Assembly: GCA_963854835.1 (NCBI GenBank) | Contig: OY978528.1 | Coordinates: 55,944,761-56,008,760, forward strand | Length of the DNA: 64,000 bases | DNA from: Megamerina dolium | Taxonomy: Eukaryota > Arthropoda > Insecta > Diptera > Megamerinidae | Direction: 5' to 3' | Shown: in pieces, positions 41,516-55,276 of the stretch | Layout of the letters: every line of letters begins with the position of its first letter | How positions within the stretch are numbered: position 1 is the stretch's first letter | Made by a program: the position numbers and the translations under genes | Notes under the pieces: model-generated | What the model was told of the DNA's origin: nothing | Seen by the model: the letters and a program-made list of their open reading frames with translations, nothing else | Database searches by the model: none

Positions 41516-43379
41516 AATAATTGTACCTATATTGGCAAGGCATCTGCAAACATAAATAGTTTCCTGTTTGCATCCATGTTGAAATGCACTATATACTATC
41601 AACCGTCAAATACTCAAACATCTTTTTGATTTTCAACGACACAACCACTATTTTTAAATGTTCCTGTGACAGACTTTCCATGATATGAATTTATTGTTAT
41701 TTGGCCTTTAATACAAACTCCGACAGCCTAAAAATGTGGCCTTACATTTGTAAGTCAAGAACATTTATAGAAAGAGTTTAAATGTATTTGGCACCAACAA
41801 CAGCAAAGAACCTTAGCCGAGCTTTTCTTCTAATCCTAATATACAATATATTAAGTACAATACAAATTTATAGACAAGTTCAAATTGAAAAAGAGAAATA
41901 AAGAGGAAAAACTGTGAAAGAATTTAATACTTAATATTTATTTTATATTCTCTAATTGAGCTTTTTGCAATCTTCTACCGTAATTTCCTATATAAAAACG
42001 TATGTACACACAAATTAGGCATCAAAATAAACAAAACTGAAATAAAAATACTACTACCACATAGCATCAAAGAAAATGCTTTAATTATTGTAATAAAATT
42101 AAATAGTGTGCAAATAAAAGAACATAATATCGCCTCTATTTGGGTTACTTAATTTATAGTTCATTACACTATATTTTTTTATTGTCAGTACATGCATGCA
42201 AAATGTAATTATAAAAATTAAATTTAAAAAGTATTCCATAAACTGCACAACATGAACATGCGGCATGATGTAAACAGTTTAAATGAAGGATTTTGTAAAA
42301 AATTATTAATTTTTTTTTTTTTCAGATACTCGTAAATTATATTAAATACCAATATGGGGTAGAACAACTATAAAATACTATATTATACTTTATGTAAACA
42401 AAATAAAAAATTTTTCTGAATAATAATGAAAAATATATTTTTTAATTAAAGTATACCTCACAAAATGTACAAGTAACGTCGTAGATAAATAACAAAATAA
42501 ATGACGCAGACATCATTTATTACGAGTAATTGTACGCATTTAAATGTCTCCAAAGTTTTGTAATCAATTTATTTGAGCTTTACGCTTTCAATATATGCAG
42601 GTAACTTCTCCTTTGTTTACCATTAAATTGATATCGCGTTGTGGTTATTATGCGAATTTTATTGACCCTATTTATGTTGGCCTATTGTGTTTACGAAAAT
42701 GTACAAATGCAGGAATACATACCTAAATATTGTATTGTATATTATGGTGTATTCTGAAATATTTGTATGTCGTATGTTTACAAAGAAGTTGAAGAAAATA
42801 AGTGAATTAAGTAAACAATAAGTATTACGAACAAGAAACCAATATCCCATACGAAAATATTATATCAACATCGTACTATATTGGTATGCGCCTTACTAAA
42901 TATTTATAATACGTCAGTTATATCTTATAATAGATTTGCACATCAACTTACAGAGGTATGCATTGAATAAACTTCCGACAGTTTCAACCTACACATAATT
43001 TCGTGTAATTATCTTTGCATTCGCATCTGTATATAACGTTATTTATTTTAACAGCACATATGTGAACTGTAATTTCTACTGACAAAAGTTTAGGTGAATA
43101 TCTATCTAACAATTTGATCTAAAATTAATTTGACTACATAATTCACTAACATAATTTCAAGTAACATAAAGTCGAAGTGAAAACAAAACTTACAATATAC
43201 TGTACCACAACAATATGATAACACTGTTCTAGTGTTTGGCATAAAACTTTTTATCAACGTTCTATAGTTGATTGGTACCCATCAGAGGACTGTATCACGT
43301 CAAATTTTCGGGGAATCGATTTTCACAATTTTCCACGTTATTTCAACAAAAAATATCGAAACAAATTTTATACCTAATG
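41516..43379. other. AT-rich spacer
   Basis: No gene or structured repeat recognised. Confidence 0.45.
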
Positions 43380-44150
43380 TCTTCTATGGTAGCGTATCGG
43401 TGCCCAATCAAGTGAATACGGTGAATGTACAAGCAAAAAATTTTATTTCTAGTTCAAAAATCTGTGATTTGTGATGCAAGATTTACAAGTTCATTATCAT
43501 GCAATAATCTCCAACTGCCTGGCTGTCGATGTGCAGAACGAACACTTAATAGCACCAAGGTAATAACCGGCATTAACCTTTCAACTACTTGGAACAAACT
43601 CTCTGTGGTTAATTTCTTTGGAATCGTAAAAAGAAACGAGTATTGTTTTGATTCTTGACTTTATTAAACGAGTTTTTTTTTTTGGCATTTCCTGACTATT
43701 ATTTTCTAGTTCATATTTGAAACACCATGTCTCATCACCAATGTTTAAGTTTAATGATGTCTTTACAATGCTCCACTCGATACAATTTTTGAACACCTGT
43801 TAAACGATGTATATTTATTGAATTGGGTGAATTATTGTTTTGGCCATTCGTAATTCCATTTCTATGAATCTATCCGAAGATTTTTTGCAAATTTTTCCAA
43901 AATCACGTACTTTTTCAATATTGTCTTCAGTAATCGCATCACATGGTCGACTTTGATGTTCATAATTATTCACATCTTCTCTGACATTTTTAATCCATCG
44001 ATGCAACTTGTATTCTGAGGTAACAATCATCATCCTTGTCATTCTTTGTTCTTTATAAATTTTTTGACGGTTACACAAACACGACTGCCACTTAATGCGC
44101 GTTATTTTCACTTCTACTGCACAAAATGTCACGAAACAATACATAAGCCA
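43380..44150 (-). pseudogene. Old mariner transposase copy
   Basis: On the minus strand the N-terminal part reads HRWIKNVREDVNNYEHQSRP and AITEDNIEKVRD. Then comes the catalytic entry IGDETWCFKYELENNSQEMP and RIKTILVSFYDSKEINHREF, where GDETW carries the first Asp. A degraded WRLLHDNELVN gives the second, and HSPYSLDWAP stands where the last block should be. The order is right for a mariner, but frameshifts and stops are many. No terminal repeats were found. It retains the GDETW region that is deleted in the element at 35,810-36,904. Confidence 0.8.
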
Positions 44151-46325
44151 TTAAACCTCAGGAGCTGGCACTGCTTGTTTCTTGATCTACATCACCAATC
44201 CGGATTATTTTGGGACAAAGAGTATATTCAATCGATTAAAATTGTTGAAATCACAATGTGAAAAACTCGATAACTATTGGATTGGGCACTATTATCGATT
44301 TTAGACCCCTAATTATAGTTAATTTTACTTTAAAATGAGATTTCATGGAAACATAGAATTTGTGGGCGTGAACTCACATCCATTTTATAACTTTTCAATG
44401 CTAAGGGTAAATTATTCATAATGGAAAATAAAGCGAAATTTTGTGCATTGGAATATCTCATGAGATCAGCGCCTTAAATGCTTAACCCAAAACCTTCGAT
44501 CGTTTATGCACCCTGTGCCTGGAAACACTTCGGATGCCCTTTAATTCGGTCCTGCTTGGAACAAAAGCCGAATATAAGATTTTATTCAAAGTGTGTTGTT
44601 ACCGAGTGCGACCGAATGTTACCGATTTAGTGCGAAAAATTATTAAAATGCACGAAATTATTGCGACTTTTAAATATAATGCACAGAATTAGTGCGACCT
44701 TTAAATAAATACCCAAATTGAAATTTTAGCGAATTGCTTGAGGAGGCACTGTTTTGCTGTTTTGCACCACCTATTTATCAAAACTAAAATCGACGAATTA
44801 AATTTTAGAATAACTTTATTGTTTGGTGATCACGAGAAAAGAGATCTCTACGCCATTTAGCTAGTATTTTGACGGACAATGGTATACAGTAATTTAATTT
44901 TCAATAATCTTCTACAATTGTTTTCCCATTCCTCAATAGTTGCTTAATTCCCTATTTTTATTTTTTTATAATCATTATAATTTTATTAACCGATATTTAT
45001 ATTATCGCTTAATTCATATCCCAGTGTGCAATAAACATTAAAAATATATAAATATGCATAAGAATACAAATACAATACATTCGTACCATGCAATAATGAT
45101 GTGAAAACAAATAACACCCACACCTATTGTCTCATGTGAGTAAATTGTTTATTTCGTTTGTTGTTGTTGGTTCTATTATTTATTTCATTATATTTTTCAA
45201 TTCAAAGTCGTTAACATAATTATCATGTCTAACATTATTATTAAAATTAATGCAGCCACGTCCAAAGGCACTTTAATAAGATGGATGAATCATGCAAATG
45301 CCATTAACATTTTTTCCATCCTAATACAGGTAACATGATGTCACGTAAACATGAATAATATGCAAAAATTAAAGAAAAATCAAACTTATAAAAACCAATA
45401 AATTGAAAGAAATGAAAATCAATAGCTCAACATTATACAGCTACGTCTCAAATAAAAATACTCTATTGATAAAGCACATTTACAAACAGCAATGACAGTA
45501 GCAAAAAAGGAAATAGAAGTCAAAATAAAAAAAAATCATAAAGCAAAACAAAGATAACAAAGATACTAGAAATACATATACATACATGCAATAAAAATAC
45601 ACAAAGAAGAAGAAACAAAGTACTAAAGACACCACGCTTCGTTACGTTACACATCAAAGTGTGAGCATTGCGAATATTTGGCATACATAGCGATGGTAGG
45701 CAGCGAGTGATGATTATAATGATGATGATTCTATAATGATGAGACAGGCATCAGCTAAGTTTCCTCCAATATAATAAAGAGTTCTACACAAATGTATGAG
45801 ATAGCTAGGTATATGTTAAACGTGTTTATAATTAAACGTCAAAATTATGCCAAATTAGCATAAAGCAGGCAAGCAACCCATCTGAGCACGCTATTGTAGT
45901 AGTCAGTCAGGCAGCTGTTAAGCACATGCGTGTGCTATTGTGTACGATTGTTTAATATTTGTAGCCAACGAATCCACGGTTACCTATGTAAAAATGAAGC
46001 ATATAAAATATATGTATTTGTAAGCGACGACAACAATGACGCCGGCCAAGAAAAAATGTGAATATGCAAATGAGTTATGATTTCCGTTTGTTTGTCTTTT
46101 CTTAACGATTTTATTTGCTTTTATTCCATTTTTTACTTTACTTTATACATATGACGTCACGTAGCACAATCATGTGTCTATTTACAGAAAAGCAAAGAAT
46201 GTTAATACAAAATCAATACACAGTGTTAACTTAACTTTATGTTATACGTTCGAGAGTAGCTGTTAGTTTACATTAAATTGTTATTAAGCATACCTTTAGG
46301 CATTTTTATATATAAATTTATTATT
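44151..46325. other. AT-rich spacer with a short tandem motif
   Basis: ATGCACGAAATTATTGCGAC at 44,648 and ATGCACAGAATTAGTGCGAC at 44,679 form a 31-bp tandem pair. No gene is supported through 46,325. Confidence 0.4.
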
Positions 46326-46329
46326 GGGG

Positions 46330-46800
46330 AAAAATGTCGAGCGTTTTTCAGTCAAACTTTTATATATTCTACACTCAAAGAGTCAAGGATTTATGCATCC
46401 GTTTGCAAAGAGGCGTGGCGATATGGAAAATTATAAATTATGGATCAGAATCGATTCCGCAATATCTCTCCGTCTGTCTGCCAAGCCGTATGATTATGAT
46501 AACTGAGACAAATATTGAAATATGAAAATTGTTACAAATATTTCACAGCCTCACATTGATGTCCGACAGTGCAAGATAGTCAAACAAAGTGAATTTTGGG
46601 TAGCTGAGTCTGAATCCGTAGTCGAATTTCCGACATCATTTTCCTTTTTCAGAGAAGTTCAAGGAATTTTTATTGAAAACCTTAGCCAAGCAATTTTTGT
46701 AGGCCGCTTTTGAAGCTAACTTTACTTTAGCCAGAAAATTTTGCAGAAGTTTTCATTAATTTTACACTTCCATTGTCCTGTTAGTTCGTAAAAGTATGTA
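46330..46800 (+). repeat. Possible degenerate copy F of the hairpin-ended repeat
   Basis: AGAGGCGTGGCGATATGG, CCGTCTGTCTGCC and GATAACTGAGACAAATATTG lie in the same order as GTGGGCGTGG-type, CCGTCTGTCTGTC and GATAACTTGAGTAAATATTG blocks of copies D and E. Overall similarity is low and the ends are not found. Confidence 0.35.
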
Positions 46801-47839
46801 TGTTGAAGCGATAGTTTGGATAGCCGCAAACATATGTTCATGTATAAATTCCTACTTTCGGTGACATGTCATCAGTTTCGGATTTGTCACTATCTGTGCT
46901 CATCTCACTGTGCTCTATTGAAATATGTTATTCTCGTGTATGTGGTCAGCAATGATACATAATTAGAAACACAATCCAATAAAAGCAAGTGGCACCCGAA
47001 CATCAAGCATCTTTGTTTATCCATCTCATTTCAAAAGGCTGCATTTTAGTTAGTCTCAAATTCTTTAGCAATAACAAATCTGCCTAATATGGCAGTCATG
47101 GCATCAACATTAAACACACAACGCTTGTATAGATTTGAGAGACATCTGCTGATACTTTTCCACCTAACTTCCATCTTACTTGCAATTAATTTCAAATTAC
47201 AAATTAAAATCAAATATAAACTAATAAATATATTATCGAATAATTACACTTGCTAACACGGCAACCTTTGAACGTATCACTTTACGAATGTGTCACACAC
47301 CATTTAGGGCGTAACAAAACACGATACTCTGAAATTAGTTGATTATCTGTACCAATTAATTGAAATTATAAATAATAACAATAAACTGTAGTAGCAGTGC
47401 ATATTCGTGACCAATATTTTACCTACAATTGTTAATGAGTGCAGTGGAAATGTATATTTTTTAATATTTATAATTGATTTGAATATTGAATTAAAGTGAC
47501 TAATTTGCAAATGGACTTAATTTTTGTGAGAATTTAAAATAATAATAATATATATATACATACAATATACATATATTGTCTGAAACACAATTGGCATTGA
47601 ATTGAGGAAAAAAAAACGTATGTAAACGAATGCTAGATATTCTGCTGTCAATGTAATTGCTTATATTATTATATGATGTCATAAAAGAAAACTAAGAAAA
47701 TATTCTTGTAACAATAAAATAAGACTATTTGTATTTAATATAATCACACACAACATACACACACACACATATATATACAATTATTTTATACAAAAGATTT
47801 GTTAATAAAGCAAAATATTCTAAGTGTTCGAAACTAAGA
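46801..47839. other. AT-rich spacer, 3' flank of the Tyr/Gly-rich gene
   Basis: No gene supported. Confidence 0.4.
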
Positions 47840-47845
47840 TTTATT
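47840..47845 (-). promoter_or_regulatory. Candidate polyadenylation signal AATAAA
   Basis: A minus-strand AATAAA about 115 bases after the stop codon of the Tyr/Gly-rich gene. It is a likely but unproven end signal, since AATAAA is common in AT-rich DNA. Confidence 0.4.
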
Positions 47846-47957
47846 TTGTTAATAAATACAAACGAAGAGAAGTAAAATATACATACAAGCGCATAATAAA
47901 CTACATTCACAGGTACATACATTCATAGAATATAATATATGTATATATTAGATATCA

Positions 47958-48622
47958 TTAATCATAACCACGATAACTAGTAGAGAAACGATCACGTTTT
48001 GGTAAACCAAAACGATCAGTGTCAGCAAAATAGCCATAACCACGATTACGATGACCCGTATAGTCGGGATTTAAATAACCATAATATTGGCGTAAACCGC
48101 CATTACCTCCATAACCGCCATATCCGCCATAACCGCCATATCCGCCATAACCGCCATAACCACCACCTCCATATCCACCACTGCCACCCAATATGTTTGT
48201 ACCCGTTGATGTGCCATATGGGTAATTGTTTGATGGATAATAACCACTCGACGTTGAAGGATAATTGCTGCCAATATTATAATTGGGATAATTGCTGCCA
48301 CTCCAACTATTACTTGGATAATATGTACTGGGGTAATAGCCACTACCAGTGCTAGGATAATAACCACTACTGCCTGTACTAGGATAGTAACCACTACTAC
48401 CTGTACTAGGATAGTAACCACTACTGCCTGTGCTTGGATAATAACCACTGCTGCCAGTGCTAGGATAGTAACCCCTATTTGGATAGTAACCGCTACTTGG
48501 ATAGTAACTTGGACGATAAGTATTCGGATAATAACTGCCACCATATCCACCATTACCATATCTATTGCCATAGCCATAACCATAAGAGGGTGTCTGGCCA
48601 AAGAGACTGCCTAAATTGAATA
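47958..48622 (-). CDS. Tyr/Gly/Ser/Pro-rich secreted protein, exon 3 (last)
   Basis: This exon holds 221 residues and the stop of a 266-residue protein. It begins at an acceptor TTTCTATTCACAG (exon base 48,622). One base carried from exon 2 completes a Leu codon, and the reading goes on FNLGSLFGQTPSYGYG. The middle has YYPS-type repeats, including five near-identical nine-residue units SGYYPSTGS (27-bp DNA repeats, about 48,335-48,475). Next is a YGGYGGYGG tract (about 48,095-48,180), then a non-repetitive end with LNPDYTGHRNRGYGYFADTD and RDRFSTSYRGYD. Such Tyr/Gly/Pro repeats occur in insect cuticle, chorion and silk-like structural proteins, where Tyr can be cross-linked. I do not recognise the exact family. 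The structural role is inferred from composition and the signal peptide. Confidence 0.85.
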
Positions 48623-49239
48623 CTGTGAATAGAAAGAATATAAGTTGAAATTGTATGTGAATCAAAAAATCCAAATAAACCCAAATAATAGAATGTATAA
48701 TATAAATACAATACGTAAAGTGTTTAGTAAGAATTCAAATTTGTCCATACTGATACTTACATCTGTATAGATATTATAAAATTATTTAAAACAACAGATT
48801 TTATTACTTTAGTAATTCAAAAATTAAGATATTTTGTAATTAAATAATCAATAAGGAGTTTAAATGCGCTTTAAATTGAATCAACTTTAAATCAAATTAA
48901 CCCTATCGCATAAACAAAACCTCAATCTCATACTCTTGGAAAAAAACTGTAAATTAAAAGTGAAACTATATCGGATTTATTGCATGTAAAATATTTCCAA
49001 GTGTCTGAAAATAAGTTACTTTTATGGAATAAATATTTTAAATTAACCCGCTAACGGTCAAGCACCAAAATTTTTTGTGGAGCAGTCGTAAAATGTTCAT
49101 AATAAATTTTAAAGTAAAAATTCATAATTTTAAATTCAAAGCTGAAGATCTTTTTGAACATAAAGCTGCTTCAAGGCAACATTGCCTAAGCATTTAACCT
49201 CTCTTTCAAAAATATTTTGTTTAATTCAAACTCAAAGAT

Positions 49240-49510
49240 TGATCGACACTTCGTAAAATATATCGATAAAATCATTAAAATTACGGAAGCAAACATTCAC
49301 GCTAGAAGTCGTAGCATCGCCAAAGATCTAAAAATTTACGACAAAACAAATTTAAGCACTCTATTTCGGTGCCACATGAAATGATGCAAACAGCACTGGT
49401 GGGTAAAATTTCAATTTCCGAAGCTATGGGCAGAAACAATGAAATTGACCCATTTCTTAAACAGGTTTTGGTTGAGGATGGGAAATTATTCAGATACGCC
49501 AATATGGTGT
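49240..49510 (+). pseudogene. Mariner transposase fragment within an intron of the Tyr/Gly-rich gene
   Basis: Plus-strand pieces read VKYIDKIIKITEANIHARSR and SIAKDLKI, matching the DKIMEIIE...RHVSSRSIAQELKI helix region of mellifera/mauritiana-like mariners. Then, through frameshifts, come FPKLWAETMK and DPFLKQVLVEDGK, standing for ISICEAL...DPFLKRMVTGDEK. It lies in intron 2 of the Tyr/Gly-rich gene, opposite to its direction. Terminal repeats were not found. Confidence 0.7.
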
Positions 49511-49854
49511 GAAGGAAATTGAACATCCCGATCAATGTCAAAGAAAGTCTTTAAATAAACGTTAAAATTATGGATTTCTTTTCTTCCCAAACGCAATATT
49601 AGATTATATAATACGAGCCTTAAATTCTCTTAATAGATTTCAAAACGAAACTGAAACTCTGAGATATATTCAACTAAAAAATTATTTTCCAAATTATTAA
49701 AACATTTATTTTAATTACATAAAATATAAAATCTTCTAAAAACTACCTAACTATCAACGCTTAATATGGAAATGAATTTTAGAAAGAAAAACTATTTACG
49801 TTCAACTTTTCCTATGACATTAATAAAAGTTACTACACAATAAGGACTACTTAC

Positions 49855-49957
49855 ATTTTTCTGATGTTGCTGATGTCTCCAAATCTGATTTTGGTGTAAT
49901 AGTTTTGCCATTAACTTCACCATCTGCAGCCATGGCAAATCCCATAAGAGATATGAA
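49855..49957 (-). CDS. Tyr/Gly-rich secreted protein, exon 2
   Basis: A 103-base exon bounded by an acceptor (ATATAATGTAG, just above 49,957) and a consensus donor GTAAGT just below 49,855. It encodes the rest of the signal peptide, FISLMGFAMAADG, then EVNGKTITPKSDLETSATSE. Phase 0 in and phase 1 out match exons 1 and 3. Intron 2 (48,623-49,854) contains the mariner fragment at 49,240-49,510. Confidence 0.75.
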
Positions 49958-50113
49958 CTACATTATATAGAATAAAATGAACAAGAGCACGTCAATTTTA
50001 ATGCATCTCAAGAATATTTGTATGTTTATATTGTGAATAAATGTTGATGTTTCTTAAAAATATCCTTGACTATATAGAATAGTAAAATCAACGACAACAA
50101 CAACAACACTAAC

Positions 50114-50146
50114 CAGTATAAAAAACAATTGTTTGTTTGAAAACAT
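50114..50146 (-). CDS. Tyr/Gly-rich secreted protein, exon 1 (start)
   Basis: An 11-codon first exon, MFSNKQLFFIL, with donor GTTAGT. Joined to exon 2 it makes a good signal peptide with cleavage expected near AMAADG. The ATG at 50,146 was chosen over one slightly upstream because only this frame joins exon 2 without an early stop. The three exons total 801 bases, exactly 267 codons with the stop. Intron 1 (49,958-50,113) is 156 bases. Confidence 0.7.
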
Positions 50147-51735
50147 TTTTCATAAAATTTGCTTTCTTCCCAATTCTATATGAATTATTTATTTTAATCA
50201 CTCTCTTCTTAATCCGTATTTATGTTCAAAAGTTCACTTCCTTTTTGTGTTGCCTCTTTCACACTTTGTACACTCTGTATTTTTTTTTTCTTTCATAAAT
50301 TTTTATTAAGTACCGCGTTAGTCTTAGAAGCAACGTCTTACAACCATATGAAACAACGTTTTAACATTTTTTAATTCCATCTCCCACCAAAGCAGTCAAT
50401 TTATATTTTTCATTTTCCAGATGAGTTGCGATGGGGCTTTTAGAAGTAAACAGAGAACAAAAAAAATATAACAAAAAAAAAAGCAAAAGCCAACTTTAAA
50501 TACTTTATTACTCATGCTACATACTAAATTAAATACAACAATAATGGATATGTGGGTACATAGATGCAATACATAAAATTTAGATACGTAAGTACATGTG
50601 ATATGTTTGAAAACTATGATGTCACAATAAACAAAACAAAAAACAATAAATGATTAAAGTCTTTTTTTTTTTGCATTTCAAAAATGAGCATTTCTTTGAT
50701 GAATATTGATGTTTTTTAAATGAAAATTATTAAGATATAATTTATTTGATATAACTACAATAATACTTATAAACTATTACAAACCAAGTTGGTAGAAAAA
50801 AGCTTTTTCAGCTTACTCTGTAAGTACTCTCTCAAAGAGCTTTATTACTTCAAGTTAGCAACATTTCGTCGTACCTATATATAATACTTTAATTATTGTT
50901 GTTTTTTTAATTTTTGACAATGCAAAGTTTGTTCTCAACAAATACCCCGCATTGTGTCAACTGAAGACACAAACAAACAAATAAACACTTCATGTGTGCA
51001 TGATAATAACGAAGCGTTAAACATTTTCAGTGGTTTTTTAAATGATTATTGTTTTTCCTTTTCTTGTCTTCTTCTTTGTCTTTCTTTGAGACGCCGCTTC
51101 GCTTCATAGAAACTCCATCATGCCAATTGTTTACAATTTAAGTGGGTACATATTACGTTAATATTTGGGCATATATAGTATGTATGTAAATCAAATAAAA
51201 TCTACCTTGAATCGGTTGTACTCGTATTGCAAAACACTTTCGTTTATTTCTTCACCAACGTTGGGTAGGAACGCAAACTATGTATCGATATTGCAAATAT
51301 TGTTTTTTTTTTTTATAAGACTTTTAAAATATTTTTTGCTTCACAAAGGTTATTAGATGGAAATATTGCTTCATATTCAAACGAACTTAAGCTAAAGAGA
51401 GTGAATTAATATTTGATAGAGTAAGGGGATGATTCTTCGACTTTAAATTTAATTCTAAAAATCGAATTTATCATATTCTTTTCACTTCAGATGCCAAAGT
51501 GACTGAAAATCTATGCGTGCTTCGGTTAAACAGTCACAATAAAAGCGCTTGTCCAGCAGACGAGATAAACATTTCTATACTCATTTAAGGCCGCTCTATT
51601 TGAATCAGGGACTAGTTTCTGTCAGCCTTTGAGAGATAAAATATATGACTGATTCACATTACTTTCTTTTTTATAAAAGTAATTTCCACTACTCAACATA
51701 TCTTGTGAACATGCTCTTTTTAATACTCTCCTACA
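50147..51735. other. AT-rich upstream region
   Basis: Includes the presumed 5' leader and promoter side of the Tyr/Gly-rich gene (minus-strand CATAAATAC near 50,217 could serve as a TATA-like box, weak). No other gene is supported. Confidence 0.35.
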
Positions 51736-51739
51736 TAGG

Positions 51740-52505
51740 CCACATATGCTGACCAAAGCACTATTAAGGAAAAATTTGATGTGGGCAAGAGAAGTAATGG
51801 GCTAGGTACAGAATTCAATTTAAGATTTGAGGGTAACCAGAGTATAGAAGAGTGGTATGAGCAAGCAAAGCTATTACATCATAGGCTGAAAACGAAATTT
51901 ATTGAAGAAACACATCGGAAGGCTAGTGCAAGTAGCTCTCGATTCTATAGATACCTGAAACCCGCTGCAAGGAATATGTATTTATCGCACAATCTACCAT
52001 TACATCACGTATCAATAATATTCAAGTCTCGCTGTGATGTTCTACCATTGAATGCGAACAACCTTGGGACCACTAGTACCTTAACATGTGTTATGTGCAA
52101 TATGAGAGAAAAGGAAAGCTTGCTTCATTTTATGGAAAGATATTAAGAGAATATAGAGTATCATATGCAATGCATAAGAAATTATTGATATTTTAAATGG
52201 TGATAGTCCCATAAGCTGGAAGAGTGTGGCAAGCTATATATTAAGTTCATTGCAATGTAGAAGAGATATTCTTACAGATTTCGATTAAAAAACTGGAATA
52301 TTATTGTTGTTGTTGTTATTATTATTTTACACAAACAAATATTAGGGTACAAAAACGTACCTATGGCAGACGGCTCGTAGCCATGCTGATCTCAGGCTCT
52401 CTATAATATGATAGATTAATCTTACTTTATTAAAGCAACAAATTTTGTGAAATTTTTTTGAATCTATAAATAAATATAGAGCATACTACTACTATTACTC
52501 TCCTA
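51740..52505 (+). pseudogene. Non-LTR retrotransposon C-terminal fragment, relative of the element at 13-15.6 kb
   Basis: An open stretch of about 120 codons ends with SSRFYRYLKPAARNMYLSHN, IIFKSRCDVLPLN and LTCVMCNMREKESLLHFMER. It lines up with RSRLYKDLDHCVSKGYLNDN, WIFKARCDLIYLG, LSCTLCNLNEMENITHFLGK of the 13-kb element. After a stop, ILNGDSPISWKSVASYIL and LQCRRDIL match its VLNGTKEVGWEGLVKFII and LTYRKLIL. The sequence ends with ATAAATATAGAGCATACTAC and short TAC repeats, perhaps the tail. It is a distinct, diverged family member. Confidence 0.75.
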
Positions 52506-55276
52506 CAAGATTTATGTTTTTGTTCGACTAAAATCACATCAAAATTTTAGGGGGGCTCCACTAAGTGCTTCATGATCAGCCATTTCAATATGAGCGTATT
52601 TGTCTGAAGGATTGACGAGTTGTTTTACACGCAATAACTTTCTCTTTGAGGAACATTATCCTTCATTATCTAATTTTAAATTTATTTGTAGAATTTCAGA
52701 AGTCACAGTTGCATTCGCAAATAAATGCAACTGACATATAATGCAGATAATAGTTTAGCAATTTTGAAATTGGTTTAGAATCAGTTCAAATCTTGAAAAC
52801 TCCTGCTAATGAAAACAATACTACTAATTAATTAAAATAAGAACATATTAACCTGAGTGTTAATGGTGCGGCACAATACAAATAAGTACTAGATGGCTCA
52901 CACTGATCTTAAGATGGACAAAAGACCTACATGTGCTTAACTGCTCTCTATTCGAATAATGACTTATAATCTAGGCAGTCACGATGCACATCAATAACAC
53001 AGTTAGATGAACTAAGAACAGAATACTATAGACTAACTAGTGACAAATACTTCTGATTAATTTCAGACCCAGGAATTTACTACTTTAAATATCAATGCAT
53101 ATTGAAGCATACCTTCATATGTAATTTGGGAATGAAAATACAGAACCAAGACCCTTCAAATAGCATCTAATTTTGTTTGGTATATACGACATTGTCCTTT
53201 TAGATTAAGGGTGTGAGAGCTATAATTTCTCTTTAACCGATGCCCAAAAATTGTCTAGTTGGTTATTGTTATTGACTTATTTCGTATTGTTGTTTGTTTT
53301 TTTTTTTTTCTGGAATTTTGTCCTAAAAATATTGCCATATTGAGTAAGCTAAGTATATTATATATCCACAATTTATTTTATTATGTCTTTTATAAATATT
53401 GACAATTTACTTAAATTTGTCTCATACACACTAACTTTGTATAATTTTTTTTTTTTTTCAATTTGGCATTTATTGTTTGTTTGAAAGTGCCCTTGAATAT
53501 GGAAAATTCATTCATAAAGTATATTTTTTACTACCAAGGTGTGATACCATACATACATTTAAAATATGCGTGTATGATGTAATTTCCTTTAAATGGCGTT
53601 ACAGACATAAAATTGTATACATATATATATGAATAAACTCATATAATTGTAAATATTCTCATAATGGTGAGAAAATAATATAAGTACACATAGATAAAAT
53701 ATTTGTTTACAAATATTTATCATAAATTGCCATCGTATCCAATTGGGTACAAATATTTTCAGTTGAATTTTAATAACTTTTTTTGTCAAACATGTAAATA
53801 TCGTATGTAGATATTTATACGAAAACGTACAGATGCATGCAGAAAAAATGTTTGTAAATTGTTCAAAAATGTTTATAAAATTATTAAGCAATTTAAATAG
53901 GTACATTTATTCTTTCATACTTCCTACTCCAATGCTAAATGTTTGTTTGTACAAATGCGTGTATGTGAAAAAGGTGGTTAAATTATTTTACCAACAAATT
54001 TAACCATCAACCAAATTTGTAGGTATTTACAATAAAAATATGATTCTTGACGAATTAATGCAATTATTTTAAGTGCAATTAGATAAGGCATTATTCAATA
54101 CATTAATTTCCATTTAAAAATCTTTTACGTACGCACATATTTACTTATGTGTGTACTCTTCTAAAGGCCATAATGATTAGTGTGATTGTAGGGTAACCAC
54201 AAAAAATTACCACAATGTCATAAATTTTCCATAAATATTAAATATATGCGAGTAGTTAGTGGTATACTTGTATAAATACTGTGACACTGGAATTTGTTCA
54301 AATTTGTAATACTTTGCGCCAATTATGAATGACTTCCAATTTGCTTCCAAAGCGCATTAAATTTTAGATGTTAATAATAGAGATTTAGTGAAGCACTATA
54401 ATTGAACAATTTTCTCTGTACTCCGAAAACGTTTGATTTATATTTTTAGTACATTTCGATTGGTAGAGTTTTGATTTTTAAAATGTTAGTTTTAATGATA
54501 TTATAAGAATTTAAGTAAAATTTATATTATCGTTACTCAAAGGTGAGATATATTGCATTACTTCAACAAGATCGCTCATAAGGCAGCATAAAGATAGTTT
54601 GAAGTACACTTAGAAATATTAGATTGACAGAAGAACAATAAGTTAGAACTACCCAAAACAAATGATACAGAAAACTCAATTTAGCATTTGCCTAAAGATA
54701 TTCCTATTATTCTGTTATCCATTTATCTTTTTTCCGATTAGAACAATATTAATCAAATGACAGAGAATAAATCTGCTAAAAACTAAATAAAATATTTTAA
54801 TATTTATACAAAATATTGTACAGTTATTTAACTTTAAGACGAAATTGTAATTTTGTGCTCAATTTGATCATGAAAATCTAATTTTTCCCGATATAAAGAA
54901 AAAAGAATAAAACAGCAACAAAAAACGATTTATAACGTTTTTCAAAGTTACTCCTTACACCTAATTATATAGTATTGTATTTTAATTAAAAATACATATT
55001 TCAAATTTAATTTCTAAAGTGTATGTTGTATACGTATATACTCATTACATATGCAATTCGATCGGTTGCAATGGGGTATAAATGGAAACACGTTGGCATG
55101 TTACAGGGGCAACATGCTTTCAAATTATTTCCATCATTTAAATTGACCACCAAAGAGTAGTATACTTATTCATGCTCAGCCAGATAGCAAATAAATAAAA
55201 TGTAACGTAAAATTATACTCTAGAGAATCTTCCACTCGTTCCACATTTTCACTAATGAAATTAACTCATACGCTAT
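52506..55276. other. AT-rich spacer
   Basis: No gene, TE ends or RNA gene recognised. Confidence 0.45.

Noticed and set aside
47999..48601. His/Asn-rich plus-strand frame and Val/Ile/Met-rich minus-strand frame over the Tyr/Gly-rich gene
   Set aside because: Both are alternate-frame shadows; only the Tyr/Gly frame joins exons 1 and 2 with a signal peptide.
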